Made by a program: the position numbers and the translations under genes
Shown here: one piece after another, positions 14,738-20,865 of the stretch
Layout: every line of letters starts with the position of its first letter
Position numbering within the stretch: the stretch's first letter is position 1
DNA from: Pelotomaculum sp. UBA3102
Lineage (GTDB): Bacteria > Bacillota > Desulfotomaculia > Desulfotomaculales > Pelotomaculaceae
Direction: 5' to 3'
Length of the DNA stretch: 26,632 bases
Assembly: GCA_002365865.1 (NCBI GenBank)
Contig: DFAQ01000056.1
Span: 1 to 26,632 of the forward strand
Notes under the pieces: generated by a model
What the model saw: the letters and a program-made list of their open reading frames with translations, nothing else
What the model was told of the DNA's origin: nothing
Database searches by the model: none

Positions 14738-16134
14738 TGAAATTCATCAGGCGGATTGGCTGGAGGCCGGTAGCCAGTTATTTTGTCCTGGTATTGGCTT
14801 ATATTGCCTTAATCCACCTTTATACCGGCAGCAGGTTGACTTTTTGGGGTGCCGGAGCGATTGCTTTGTCATTTTCGGCTGTTCTGGCCCTGATTATGTA
14901 CAGTTATTTAATCAAACCTTTGGGAGAAATATTTACCGTTATCCAGGATATGGCCAGGGGAAACCTGGACCGGGAGATTCTTATTTCCAGCGATAATGAA
15001 ATCGGTAAACTGGCCCGCTCTATAAATTACATGGCCAGGCAGCTGAAGGACAACCTGGATGATATTGTACTGGAAAAAAACCGGATTCAGGCGATCCTCT
15101 CCAGCATGGCCGACGGGGTTATTGTAATGGATACCTGGGGCCGGGTGATTTTGATTAATCCCGTGGTGGAAGAACTTTTCAGAATAACCATGGCTGCCAG
15201 CAGGGGTAAAAATATTCTCCGGGTAATCCGTAACTATGAGCTTGAAACGATGTTGAACCAGGCCCTCGAAACCGGACGGTCGATGCAGAAGCAGATCCAG
15301 GTGTTGGCTCCCGAGCCGCGCGTATTGCAGGTTCACATTATACCGCTTCAGAACCCGGGGACCGACCGGGGTGGTGTGGTGGCTATCCTCAGGGATATAA
15401 CCGAGAGAAAATTATTGGAAGAAATGCGCAGTGAGTTTGTTGCCAACGTTTCTCACGAGTTGCGGACTCCCTTGACTTCCATCCGGGGTTTTGCCGAAAC
15501 GCTTTTGGACGGTGCTCTTGAAGACCCCAGGCTGACAAGGGAATTTTTACAGATTATAAACGTGGAAACCGAAAGGCTGTCCCGGTTGATAGATGAATTA
15601 TTGAACCTGTCCAAACTGGAAAATCACAAGTTCGTGCCCAACCTGCAGCCACTGGAAATGGAAAAGCTTATTAAAAGGGTAGTGGCCGTGTTAAAACCGC
15701 GCGCTGAGGATAAGCAGCTTGCCATAAAAACAGAGGTGTCTGAAAATTTTCCTGTAGTGCAGGGAGACCCCGATATGATTTACCAGGTTTTGATTAACCT
15801 GATTGAAAATGCCGTAAGTTACACCCAGCCCGGGGGGGAAATTATGATCAGCGCCTCCGCCGGCCCGGAGGAAGTAAGAGTGGACGTCCGGGACAACGGT
15901 ATCGGCATCCCGCCTGAAAGTCTGCCCAGGGTATTTGAGCGCTTTTACAGGGTGGACAAAGCCCGTTCCCGCGAGCAGGGCGGCACCGGTCTCGGTCTCT
16001 CGATAGTGAAACATATCATTGATGCCCACCGCGGTAGTGTGCAGGTTGAAAGTGAGGTCGGCGCGGGCAGTACTTTTTCGTTCGTACTGCCTCGGGAAGG
16101 TAGTGATGCTCACGGGCATCAGACGTTGGTATAA
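14725..16134 (+). CDS. phoR: PhoR-like sensor histidine kinase
   Basis: A 469-residue membrane histidine kinase partner of the regulator encoded just upstream. Two membrane segments (about 17-33 and 39-60) are separated by only about six residues, so there is hardly any extracytoplasmic sensor domain. Next come a HAMP-like linker (about 62-114), a PAS domain (about 117-225), the HisKA H-box NVSHELRTPLTSI with His244, and the HATPase with its N-box INLIENAVSY, G1 DNGIGIP and G2 GGTGLGLSI. This order is that of the PhoR group. The start ATG 14725 has AAGGAGG at 14711-14717 with a 7-base spacer. No pst, phoU or phosphatase gene is nearby, so the signal is inferred from family only. The gap to ylmE is 132 bases without a clear terminator. 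Confidence 0.88.
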   Translation: MQHVVKFIRRIGWRPVASYFVLVLAYIALIHLYTGSRLTFWGAGAIALSFSAVLALIMYSYLIKPLGEIFTVIQDMARGNLDREILISSDNEIGKLARSINYMARQLKDNLDDIVLEKNRIQAILSSMADGVIVMDTWGRVILINPVVEELFRITMAASRGKNILRVIRNYELETMLNQALETGRSMQKQIQVLAPEPRVLQVHIIPLQNPGTDRGGVVAILRDITERKLLEEMRSEFVANVSHELRTPLTSIRGFAETLLDGALEDPRLTREFLQIINVETERLSRLIDELLNLSKLENHKFVPNLQPLEMEKLIKRVVAVLKPRAEDKQLAIKTEVSENFPVVQGDPDMIYQVLINLIENAVSYTQPGGEIMISASAGPEEVRVDVRDNGIGIPPESLPRVFERFYRVDKARSREQGGTGLGLSIVKHIIDAHRGSVQVESEVGAGSTFSFVLPREGSDAHGHQTLV

Positions 16135-16266
16135 ATGCATTAAAAATGACGGTACAATTGGAAATTTACGCAGGAATCGGTTTACCTGCCGTCGAATAAG
16201 AACTTGTTTTAAAATGGAAAATTGAATTTCAGGAAAAGGTGGCAGTGGAACAGGGAGTGGGTTCTG

Positions 16267-16953
16267 TTGAGTATCCAAGGTAACCTGGACGTGGTACGTA
16301 AACGGATTGTTGATGCCGCTTGCCGGGCCGGACGTGACCCGGCGGAAATAAAACTGGTGGCTGTCACCAAGACGGTGCCGCTTGCCGGTATCAAGGAAGT
16401 GCTTTCCTGCGGAGTTAATGCGCTGGGAGAAAACAGGATGCAGGAGTTTTTAATCAAGCACTCCCATTTGCCCCGCGGCCCGGAATGGCACTTTATTGGG
16501 CGTCTGCAGACCAATAAAGTCAAAAAAATAATCGGCAGGACGGCGTTGATTCATTCTCTGGACCGCTGGTCCCTGGCGCAAACGATCAGCAAGGCGGCAT
16601 GTAATTCCGGTACTGTGGCCAGGGTACTGGTACAGGTGAATGTGGCCGGTGAGGAAACCAAAACCGGATTGCCGCCTGAAGAGGTGCCGGAATTTGCCGT
16701 TGAAGCAGGACGGCTTCCGGGACTCGAAGTGTGCGGCCTGATGACCATAGCACCCGTGTGTTCGGACCCGGAGGAAGTAAGACCTTATTTTAAACAGTTG
16801 CGCGAACTGGCCCGGCGGTTGCAGGCAAGGTTTCCGGAGTTAAGGATGAATTATCTTTCCATGGGCATGACCGGGGATTTTGAAGTGGCCGTGGAGGAAG
16901 GCGCCAACATTTTACGCATCGGTACGGCGATATTTGGAGAAAGATACAGGTAA
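16267..16953 (+). CDS. ylmE: YggS/YlmE family pyridoxal phosphate homeostasis protein
   Basis: A 228-residue PLP-binding protein of the PROSC/YggS family with the TIM-barrel fold of alanine racemase. It controls the level of free PLP and affects amino-acid metabolism. The PLP lysine is in KLVAVTK (Lys35). Other hallmarks are ALGENRMQEFLIK, WHFIGRLQTNKVK, VLVQVNVAGEETKTG, GLMTIAP, LSMGMTGDFEVAVEEGA and RIGTAIFG. The start is TTG 16267, with GGGAG at 16253-16257 spaced 9 bases; the open frame extends to 16222 but the extra residues are not conserved. It lies 59 bases upstream of sepF, the arrangement ylmE-sepF found in B. subtilis and many Firmicutes. Confidence 0.9.
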   Translation: MSIQGNLDVVRKRIVDAACRAGRDPAEIKLVAVTKTVPLAGIKEVLSCGVNALGENRMQEFLIKHSHLPRGPEWHFIGRLQTNKVKKIIGRTALIHSLDRWSLAQTISKAACNSGTVARVLVQVNVAGEETKTGLPPEEVPEFAVEAGRLPGLEVCGLMTIAPVCSDPEEVRPYFKQLRELARRLQARFPELRMNYLSMGMTGDFEVAVEEGANILRIGTAIFGERYR

Positions 16954-17012
16954 AGACTGAAATTGGTTTAAGATTTAAATAATAATGGTTAACTGGAAGG
17001 AGGTTTTAAGAG

Positions 17013-17468
17013 TTGGCGGTAAAACTGGTGGATAAAGTACTGGGATTTATAGGTTTTGAAGAAGACAATCCGGAGGAAGAGGAAAAAAATACCCCTGAAG
17101 AGGTGCCTGAAGGAAGGTCCTGGTTGAAGAAAAAAGAAAAAGAGAAAGACCGGGGCACCGTTTTGAGCCTGCACTCGCAGCGCCAGGTACGGGTAGTGGT
17201 GGCTGAGACCAAGTGTTTTGACGATGTCAAGGGAATCGCCGACAACTTGAAAAGCAGGCGCCCGGTGATTATAAACCTGGAGCAGGCGGATGCCGAACTG
17301 GCCAAGCGGGTGGTGGACTTTATCAGCGGTGCCGCTTATGCTCTAAACGGCAGTTTTCAAAAAGTGGGCCACGGCATTTTCCTGGTGGTACCCGATAATA
17401 TTGATATTGCCAGTGAAATGAAGGATTTTGACCGGGAAAAAGGTACTTTTTCCTGGATGCGTGGATAA
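17013..17468 (+). CDS. sepF: Cell division protein SepF
   Basis: A 151-residue partner of FtsZ that polymerises into rings or arcs, bundles FtsZ filaments and anchors them to the membrane via an N-terminal amphipathic helix. The N-terminus MAVKLVDKVLGFIGF fits that helix. Next comes an acidic/lysine-rich linker (about 18-55, DNPEEEEKN and KKKEKEKDR), then the globular SepF domain (about 60-145) with VVVAETKCFDDVKGIADNL, RPVIINLEQAD, VDFISGAAYALNGSFQKVG and GIFLVVPDNIDI. The start is TTG 17013 with AAGGAGG at 16997-17003 spaced 9 bases. It sits between ylmE and proC, and its presence with ftsA and ftsZ in the same window is the expected division set. Confidence 0.94.
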   Translation: MAVKLVDKVLGFIGFEEDNPEEEEKNTPEEVPEGRSWLKKKEKEKDRGTVLSLHSQRQVRVVVAETKCFDDVKGIADNLKSRRPVIINLEQADAELAKRVVDFISGAAYALNGSFQKVGHGIFLVVPDNIDIASEMKDFDREKGTFSWMRG

Positions 17469-17487
17469 AATGCATGGAGGTGGTAAT

Positions 17488-18312
17488 TTGTCTTTAAAGG
17501 GCCAGAAAATCGGTTTTCTCGGCGGGGGAGCCATGGGTGAGGCATTAATATCCGGTTTGCTTCGTGCAGGACTGGTGGCGCCTTCCGCAATTTACATAAG
17601 TGACGTCAAAGCTGAACGGTTGGAATACCTGGAGCAAAAGTTCGGAATTAATACCACCGGGGAAAACACAGGGGTGGTTGGTAAGTCTGATATTGTCGTT
17701 TTGGCCGTAAAACCCCAGGTCATGGGGCCTATTCTGCAAGAAATCGCTCCGGCAGCCCGGCCGGACCAGGCTTTTATATCTATTGCTGCGGGAATCAACA
17801 CCGGTTATATTGAGTCTTGTTTAAAAGGCCCGGTCCCGGTTATCCGGGTCATGCCCAATACACCCTGCCTGGTGGGGGAAGGGGCCAGTGCGGTAAGCGC
17901 CGGAAAACATGCCGGCAGTGAGAGTATCGAAAAGGCTCTGGCTATATTTGCCGCGGCAGGGAAAGCGGTGGAAGTACCGGAAGCGCTGCTGGATATTGTG
18001 ACCGGGTTGAGCGGCAGCGGTCCGGCCTATATGTATTTAATCCTGGAAGGGTTGATTGACGGTGCGGTTAACCTCGGTTTGCCGAGGGATTTGGCCCGCA
18101 CTTTGATTACTCAAACCATGTTCGGTACGGCGAAAATGGTATTGGAGACCGGGGAGCATCCCGCCAGGCTGAAAGATAAGGTAACCACTCCGGGCGGTAC
18201 CACCATGGCAGGGCTTGCGGCCCTGGAAGAGGGAGCCTTGAGGTTTGTGTTGATGAAGGCGGTTGAGGCTGCCGCCAGGCGCTCGGGAGAATTGTCAAAT
18301 TTAATTAAGTGA
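17488..18312 (+). CDS. proC: Pyrroline-5-carboxylate reductase ProC
   Basis: Reduces 1-pyrroline-5-carboxylate to L-proline with NAD(P)H, the last step of proline synthesis. The 274-residue protein has an N-terminal Rossmann fold with KIGFLGGGAMGEALI (about 6-20), the NADP-region VVLAVKPQVM, IRVMPNTPCLVGEGASA, and the C-terminal dimerisation helices with GLSGSGPAYMYLILEGL, VTTPGGTTMAGLAALE and RSGELSN. The start is TTG 17488: GGAGG at 17476-17480 is 7 bases upstream. The open frame begins at 17428, inside sepF, without support. Placement of proC between sepF and ylmG is common in Clostridia, where proC is not linked to proA/proB. Confidence 0.93.
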   Translation: MSLKGQKIGFLGGGAMGEALISGLLRAGLVAPSAIYISDVKAERLEYLEQKFGINTTGENTGVVGKSDIVVLAVKPQVMGPILQEIAPAARPDQAFISIAAGINTGYIESCLKGPVPVIRVMPNTPCLVGEGASAVSAGKHAGSESIEKALAIFAAAGKAVEVPEALLDIVTGLSGSGPAYMYLILEGLIDGAVNLGLPRDLARTLITQTMFGTAKMVLETGEHPARLKDKVTTPGGTTMAGLAALEEGALRFVLMKAVEAAARRSGELSNLIK

Positions 18313-18385
18313 CGTCTTGGGTAGCAGGTTGGGAAGGTGACTTAAGCGATTAATTTTTTTAAATAATGGGTGGGATGTGTTCATC

Positions 18386-18664
18386 ATGAGTTTTATTTTT
18401 ACCGCTGTAAATGTAGCTTTCCAGGTATATACAACCCTTTTAATTGTCCGTATTCTGCTTTCCTGGTTTCCCCACAACCCGTACCAGCCGGTACTCAGGT
18501 TTATTTATGAAATTACCGAGCCGTATCTTATGATTTTCAGGCGGATCATCCCACCTTTCGGCGCGGTGGATTTATCCCCCATTGCTGCTTTTCTGGTGTT
18601 GGATTTTATTGTACGCCCGTTAGTTTTTTATATCTTGAGATTATTTTTTTTAAATATCATTTAA
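18386..18664 (+). CDS. ylmG: YggT/YlmG family membrane protein
   Basis: A 92-residue two-segment membrane protein of the YggT/YlmG family, found beside division genes in many bacteria and in plastids; its function is unclear, with links to division and osmotic tolerance. Visible features are the first membrane span with LLIVRILLSWFPHNPYQPVLRFIYEITEPYL (about 16-46), the typical S/WFP and EPYL motifs, then FRRIIPPFGAVDLSPIAAFLVL and a second span. The start is uncertain: GGGTGGG at 18368-18374 is 11 bases from ATG 18386, but only 2 from the in-frame GTG 18377. The neighbours sepF and divIVA keep the conserved order. The RNA-binding protein gene ylmH that usually follows is missing here. Confidence 0.88.
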   Translation: MSFIFTAVNVAFQVYTTLLIVRILLSWFPHNPYQPVLRFIYEITEPYLMIFRRIIPPFGAVDLSPIAAFLVLDFIVRPLVFYILRLFFLNII

Positions 18665-18691
18665 TTGACGAACCCGAGGTGAATAGAAGAA

Positions 18692-19213
18692 GTGTTGTCA
18701 CCGCTGGATATTCAAAAAAAGGAATTCCGCCGTGCTTTCCGGGGTTACAGTGATGAAGATGTGGACTCGTTTCTGGACCGGATCAACCAGGATTATGAAG
18801 AGGTGTACCGGGAAAACCAGGTATTGAAGGAAAAATTGGCGCAGGCCGAGCAGAATATGGCTCGTTACCGGGAAATAGAGGAAATACTTAAAAACACCAT
18901 GGTTATGGCTCAGAAGAACGCCGAGGAATTACAGCGGAATGCGGAAAAGGAAGCCGGTTTTTTGCTGGAACGGGCCAGAAGTGAAGCCGGGCAGTTAATT
19001 CGTGAGGCGGAGGAAAGGGTTAAGGAGTTGATGGGAGAACACCGGCGGCTAAAAAGAGAAGCGCAGGTGTTTCTGGCGCGTTTGCGCTCATCTTTGGAAG
19101 CTCAGATTAAGCTTTTAAACCACGAAGAAGAGATTATCGGTGCCGATGAAAAACCAAGTGCCGGCCCGGTTGATCCGGACCCGCGCCCGGAAGAATTTTC
19201 TTCCGGCGATTAA
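18692..19213 (+). CDS. divIVA: DivIVA-family septum/pole protein
   Basis: A 173-residue coiled-coil protein that recognises curved membrane at the septum and poles and recruits division or sporulation factors. The conserved N-terminal membrane-binding domain is clear: LSPLDIQKKEFRRAFRGYSDEDVDSFLD (about 2-29). Residues about 32-150 form a long heptad coiled coil rich in Glu, Lys and Arg, including the segment with QKNAEELQRNAEKEAG typical of DivIVA. The tail is acidic and Pro-rich (GPVDPDPRPEEF). The start is GTG 18692, with GAGGTG at 18676-18681 spaced 10 bases; TTG at 18695 is a one-codon alternative. It lies in the conserved place between ylmG and ileS. Confidence 0.93.
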   Translation: MLSPLDIQKKEFRRAFRGYSDEDVDSFLDRINQDYEEVYRENQVLKEKLAQAEQNMARYREIEEILKNTMVMAQKNAEELQRNAEKEAGFLLERARSEAGQLIREAEERVKELMGEHRRLKREAQVFLARLRSSLEAQIKLLNHEEEIIGADEKPSAGPVDPDPRPEEFSSGD

Positions 19214-19266
19214 TGGTTTTTTCCGGTGTCCAATATTTATTCATGGTTCCAGGTGGTGGTTGGTGA

Positions 19267-20085
19267 ATGAAGTTGATTTACGGAAGAAGTTGGTATGGTT
19301 ATGTCAAGGGTATCAGCCCGGAAAATATTCTTGCGGAAACATTTTTAAACGGTACTGAAATTGAAGCAGCCGGGAGGTTGACGGTCAATATTAAAACTTT
19401 TGTCATAAAAGAGGCCGTCTGGGAGGTTTACCGTTCACCGGGAAACAAGTTTAACGGTTGTAAGGCGGTTCCCGCTCTGAAAGGAGCTACTGCCTATTTT
19501 AATATCGGCAAAGATCTGCGACGCGCGGTAGGTGATGAAGCCGGCGGCCTGGCCGGGGAAATGTTGGCCGAATGTATTAGAGGCATTATTCAGGCGGAAA
19601 CATTTCTTTACCGTGAAAGAGGGTTTCAGACGAGTGATGATTACGGCCGTTACTGGGAGAGGCACTATTTAAACTCCTGCCGGTATTACAGCAACCTGGA
19701 CCGCGTTACCCGGAAATGGTCGGAATATGTAAGCAATTATTGGCGCGGAGCAAGTTTTTTTAACCGGTCTAAAAATTGTTCGGTTTTCAGCAAGCCTGAC
19801 GGGCTTAAGGTAACGGGAAACTTGTCCGATTCTTTCCACGAAATGGGCGCGGTTATTGACGTGGATGCCGAAGGTAGGGTGACCGGTTGCCGGGGCGGTT
19901 TCCTCCGGGCACCGGACCGGGTTTGTTTTGAAAGCGGTTCTTTACTTCAGGACCTGAAGGGAATAATCTTACCGCACTGCGGTAAAAAACAAATCGGAAA
20001 AGTTATCGGCGGCGGTCAGGGCTGTGACCACCTCGTTGACCTGGTAAGTGACATGGCAAAAGCAGTGACGGCAACAATTGAATGA
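19267..20085 (+). CDS. Uncharacterised protein, DUF2889-like
   Basis: A 272-residue soluble protein without signal peptide or membrane segments. The C-terminal GQGCDHLVDLVSDM and a preceding run of Asp-rich beta strands (FHEMGAVIDVDAEGRVTGCRGGFLRAPDRVC) resemble DUF2889 proteins as I recall them, but this is only a visual match. Five of its six cysteines lie in the C-terminal 100 residues and two of these (Cys near HCGKK and GCDH) might bind metal. No enzyme motif is recognisable. ATG 19267 has GGTGGTGG about 6 bases upstream. It follows divIVA by 53 bases and overlaps the ATG of the yggU frame by 4 bases (ATGA), so it is probably co-transcribed. It takes the place where ylmH is found in B. 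subtilis. Confidence 0.6.
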   Translation: MKLIYGRSWYGYVKGISPENILAETFLNGTEIEAAGRLTVNIKTFVIKEAVWEVYRSPGNKFNGCKAVPALKGATAYFNIGKDLRRAVGDEAGGLAGEMLAECIRGIIQAETFLYRERGFQTSDDYGRYWERHYLNSCRYYSNLDRVTRKWSEYVSNYWRGASFFNRSKNCSVFSKPDGLKVTGNLSDSFHEMGAVIDVDAEGRVTGCRGGFLRAPDRVCFESGSLLQDLKGIILPHCGKKQIGKVIGGGQGCDHLVDLVSDMAKAVTATIE

Positions 20086-20114
20086 TTAAAAAGCCGGGAA
20101 GCAGGGGTGGGAAT

Positions 20115-20402
20115 TTGCTATACATCAAGGAGGAAAAAGACGGGGTGTTTTTTAAAGTGCGGGTTCAGCCCCGGGCGTCCGGGAACCGGTTGGCCGGTCT
20201 TTACGGGGATGCGGTTAAAATCCGGTTGACCGCGCCGCCGGTAGACGGGAAAGCCAACGCGGCTTGTCGCGATTACCTGGCCGGCCTTTTACAAGTACCC
20301 CGCTCGCAGGTGGAAGTTGTATCCGGTCTCACCGGCCGCAATAAAATGATCAAAGTCACGGGGCTGGGTATTGAGACCATATTGAAGGTGCTTGAGTTTT
20401 AA
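20115..20402 (+). CDS. yggU: YggU family protein (DUF167)
   Basis: A short basic protein of the DUF167/YggU family, widespread and with no proven function. The family pattern is easily seen: FFKVRVQPRASGNRLAGLYGDAVKIRL, followed by TAPPVDGKANAACRDYLAGLL, then VPRSQVEVVSGLTGRNKMIKV. Start choice: TTG 20115 with AGGGGTGGG just upstream gives a 95-residue protein. ATG 20082, overlapping the stop codon of the preceding gene as ATGA, gives 106 residues but has no Shine-Dalgarno and a non-family N-terminus; it could still work by translational coupling. It ends the divIVA-linked unit; a weak hairpin follows at 20436-20462. Confidence 0.85.
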   Translation: MLYIKEEKDGVFFKVRVQPRASGNRLAGLYGDAVKIRLTAPPVDGKANAACRDYLAGLLQVPRSQVEVVSGLTGRNKMIKVTGLGIETILKVLEF

Positions 20403-20435
20403 ATATATTTTGAGATCTTATAATTAGTATCCGGG

Positions 20436-20462
20436 CCGGTGGAATGTTTTACCGCCGGTTTG
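20436..20462 (+). terminator. Weak hairpin terminator after yggU
   Basis: A 7-bp stem (ccggtgg / ccgccgg, one G-U pair) with a 9-base loop is followed by tttgg. It lies directly before the ileS promoter; the T-run is short, so efficiency is doubtful. Confidence 0.4.
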
Positions 20463-20463
20463 G

Positions 20464-20492
20464 TTGACATGTGGCGCAGCTTTTCATATAAT
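20464..20492 (+). promoter_or_regulatory. Consensus sigma-A promoter of the ileS T-box leader
   Basis: TTGACA at 20464-20469 and TATAAT at 20487-20492 are both exact consensus hexamers with the ideal 17-base spacer. Transcription should start near 20499. Such strength is expected for a leader whose output is set by attenuation. Confidence 0.9.
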
Positions 20493-20498
20493 ATTGGC

Positions 20499-20785
20499 TG
20501 TTAGAGTAATTTTTTTGCCTGTGAACGGGAAGAGTAGGCGGGATATTCCGTTCAAGAGAGCCCGGGCCGGCTGGAATCCGGGTACGGTAACCGCTGAAAA
20601 TCACCCGGGAGGTGCCGGCTGAAACCCGATCGGGATTAAGCCCGGCCGGTCTGCCACCGTTACCCGGCGTTAAAGTGGCCGTCCGCAAGGCACAATTGTT
20701 TGGTGAGGCTCTTCGTGTCCGGGCCGGCAGGTAGGGTGGTACCGCGGGATCTGCTCCCGTCCCTTTACGGGGACGGGTTTTTGTG
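20499..20785 (+). ncRNA. T-box leader of ileS, isoleucine specifier (AUC)
   Basis: A tRNA-sensing T-box riboswitch. Uncharged tRNA-Ile binds the leader and stabilises the antiterminator so that ileS is transcribed. Stem I contains AAGAGAG (20554-20560), the GCTGGAA segment (near 20570-20576) and the specifier ATC at 20600-20602 in the context GAAAATCAC. The conserved T-box AGGGTGGTACCGCG is at 20733-20746. The competing terminator has an 8-bp stem (cccgtccc 20756-20763 / gggacggg 20770-20777) and a T-run at 20778-20782. The specifier matches the downstream gene ileS. The boundaries are from the predicted transcription start to the end of the terminator. Confidence 0.93.
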
Positions 20786-20865
20786 TTGCAGGAAGGCTTT
20801 AAGACCATAATAAAATATATATTAAAATTTTTAGAATACTTTTATTCCAGTGAGGTGTGATCATA

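Noticed and set aside
20449..20808. 119-residue minus-strand frame across the T-box leader
   Set aside because: It is antisense to a clear T-box RNA with consensus promoter and terminator.
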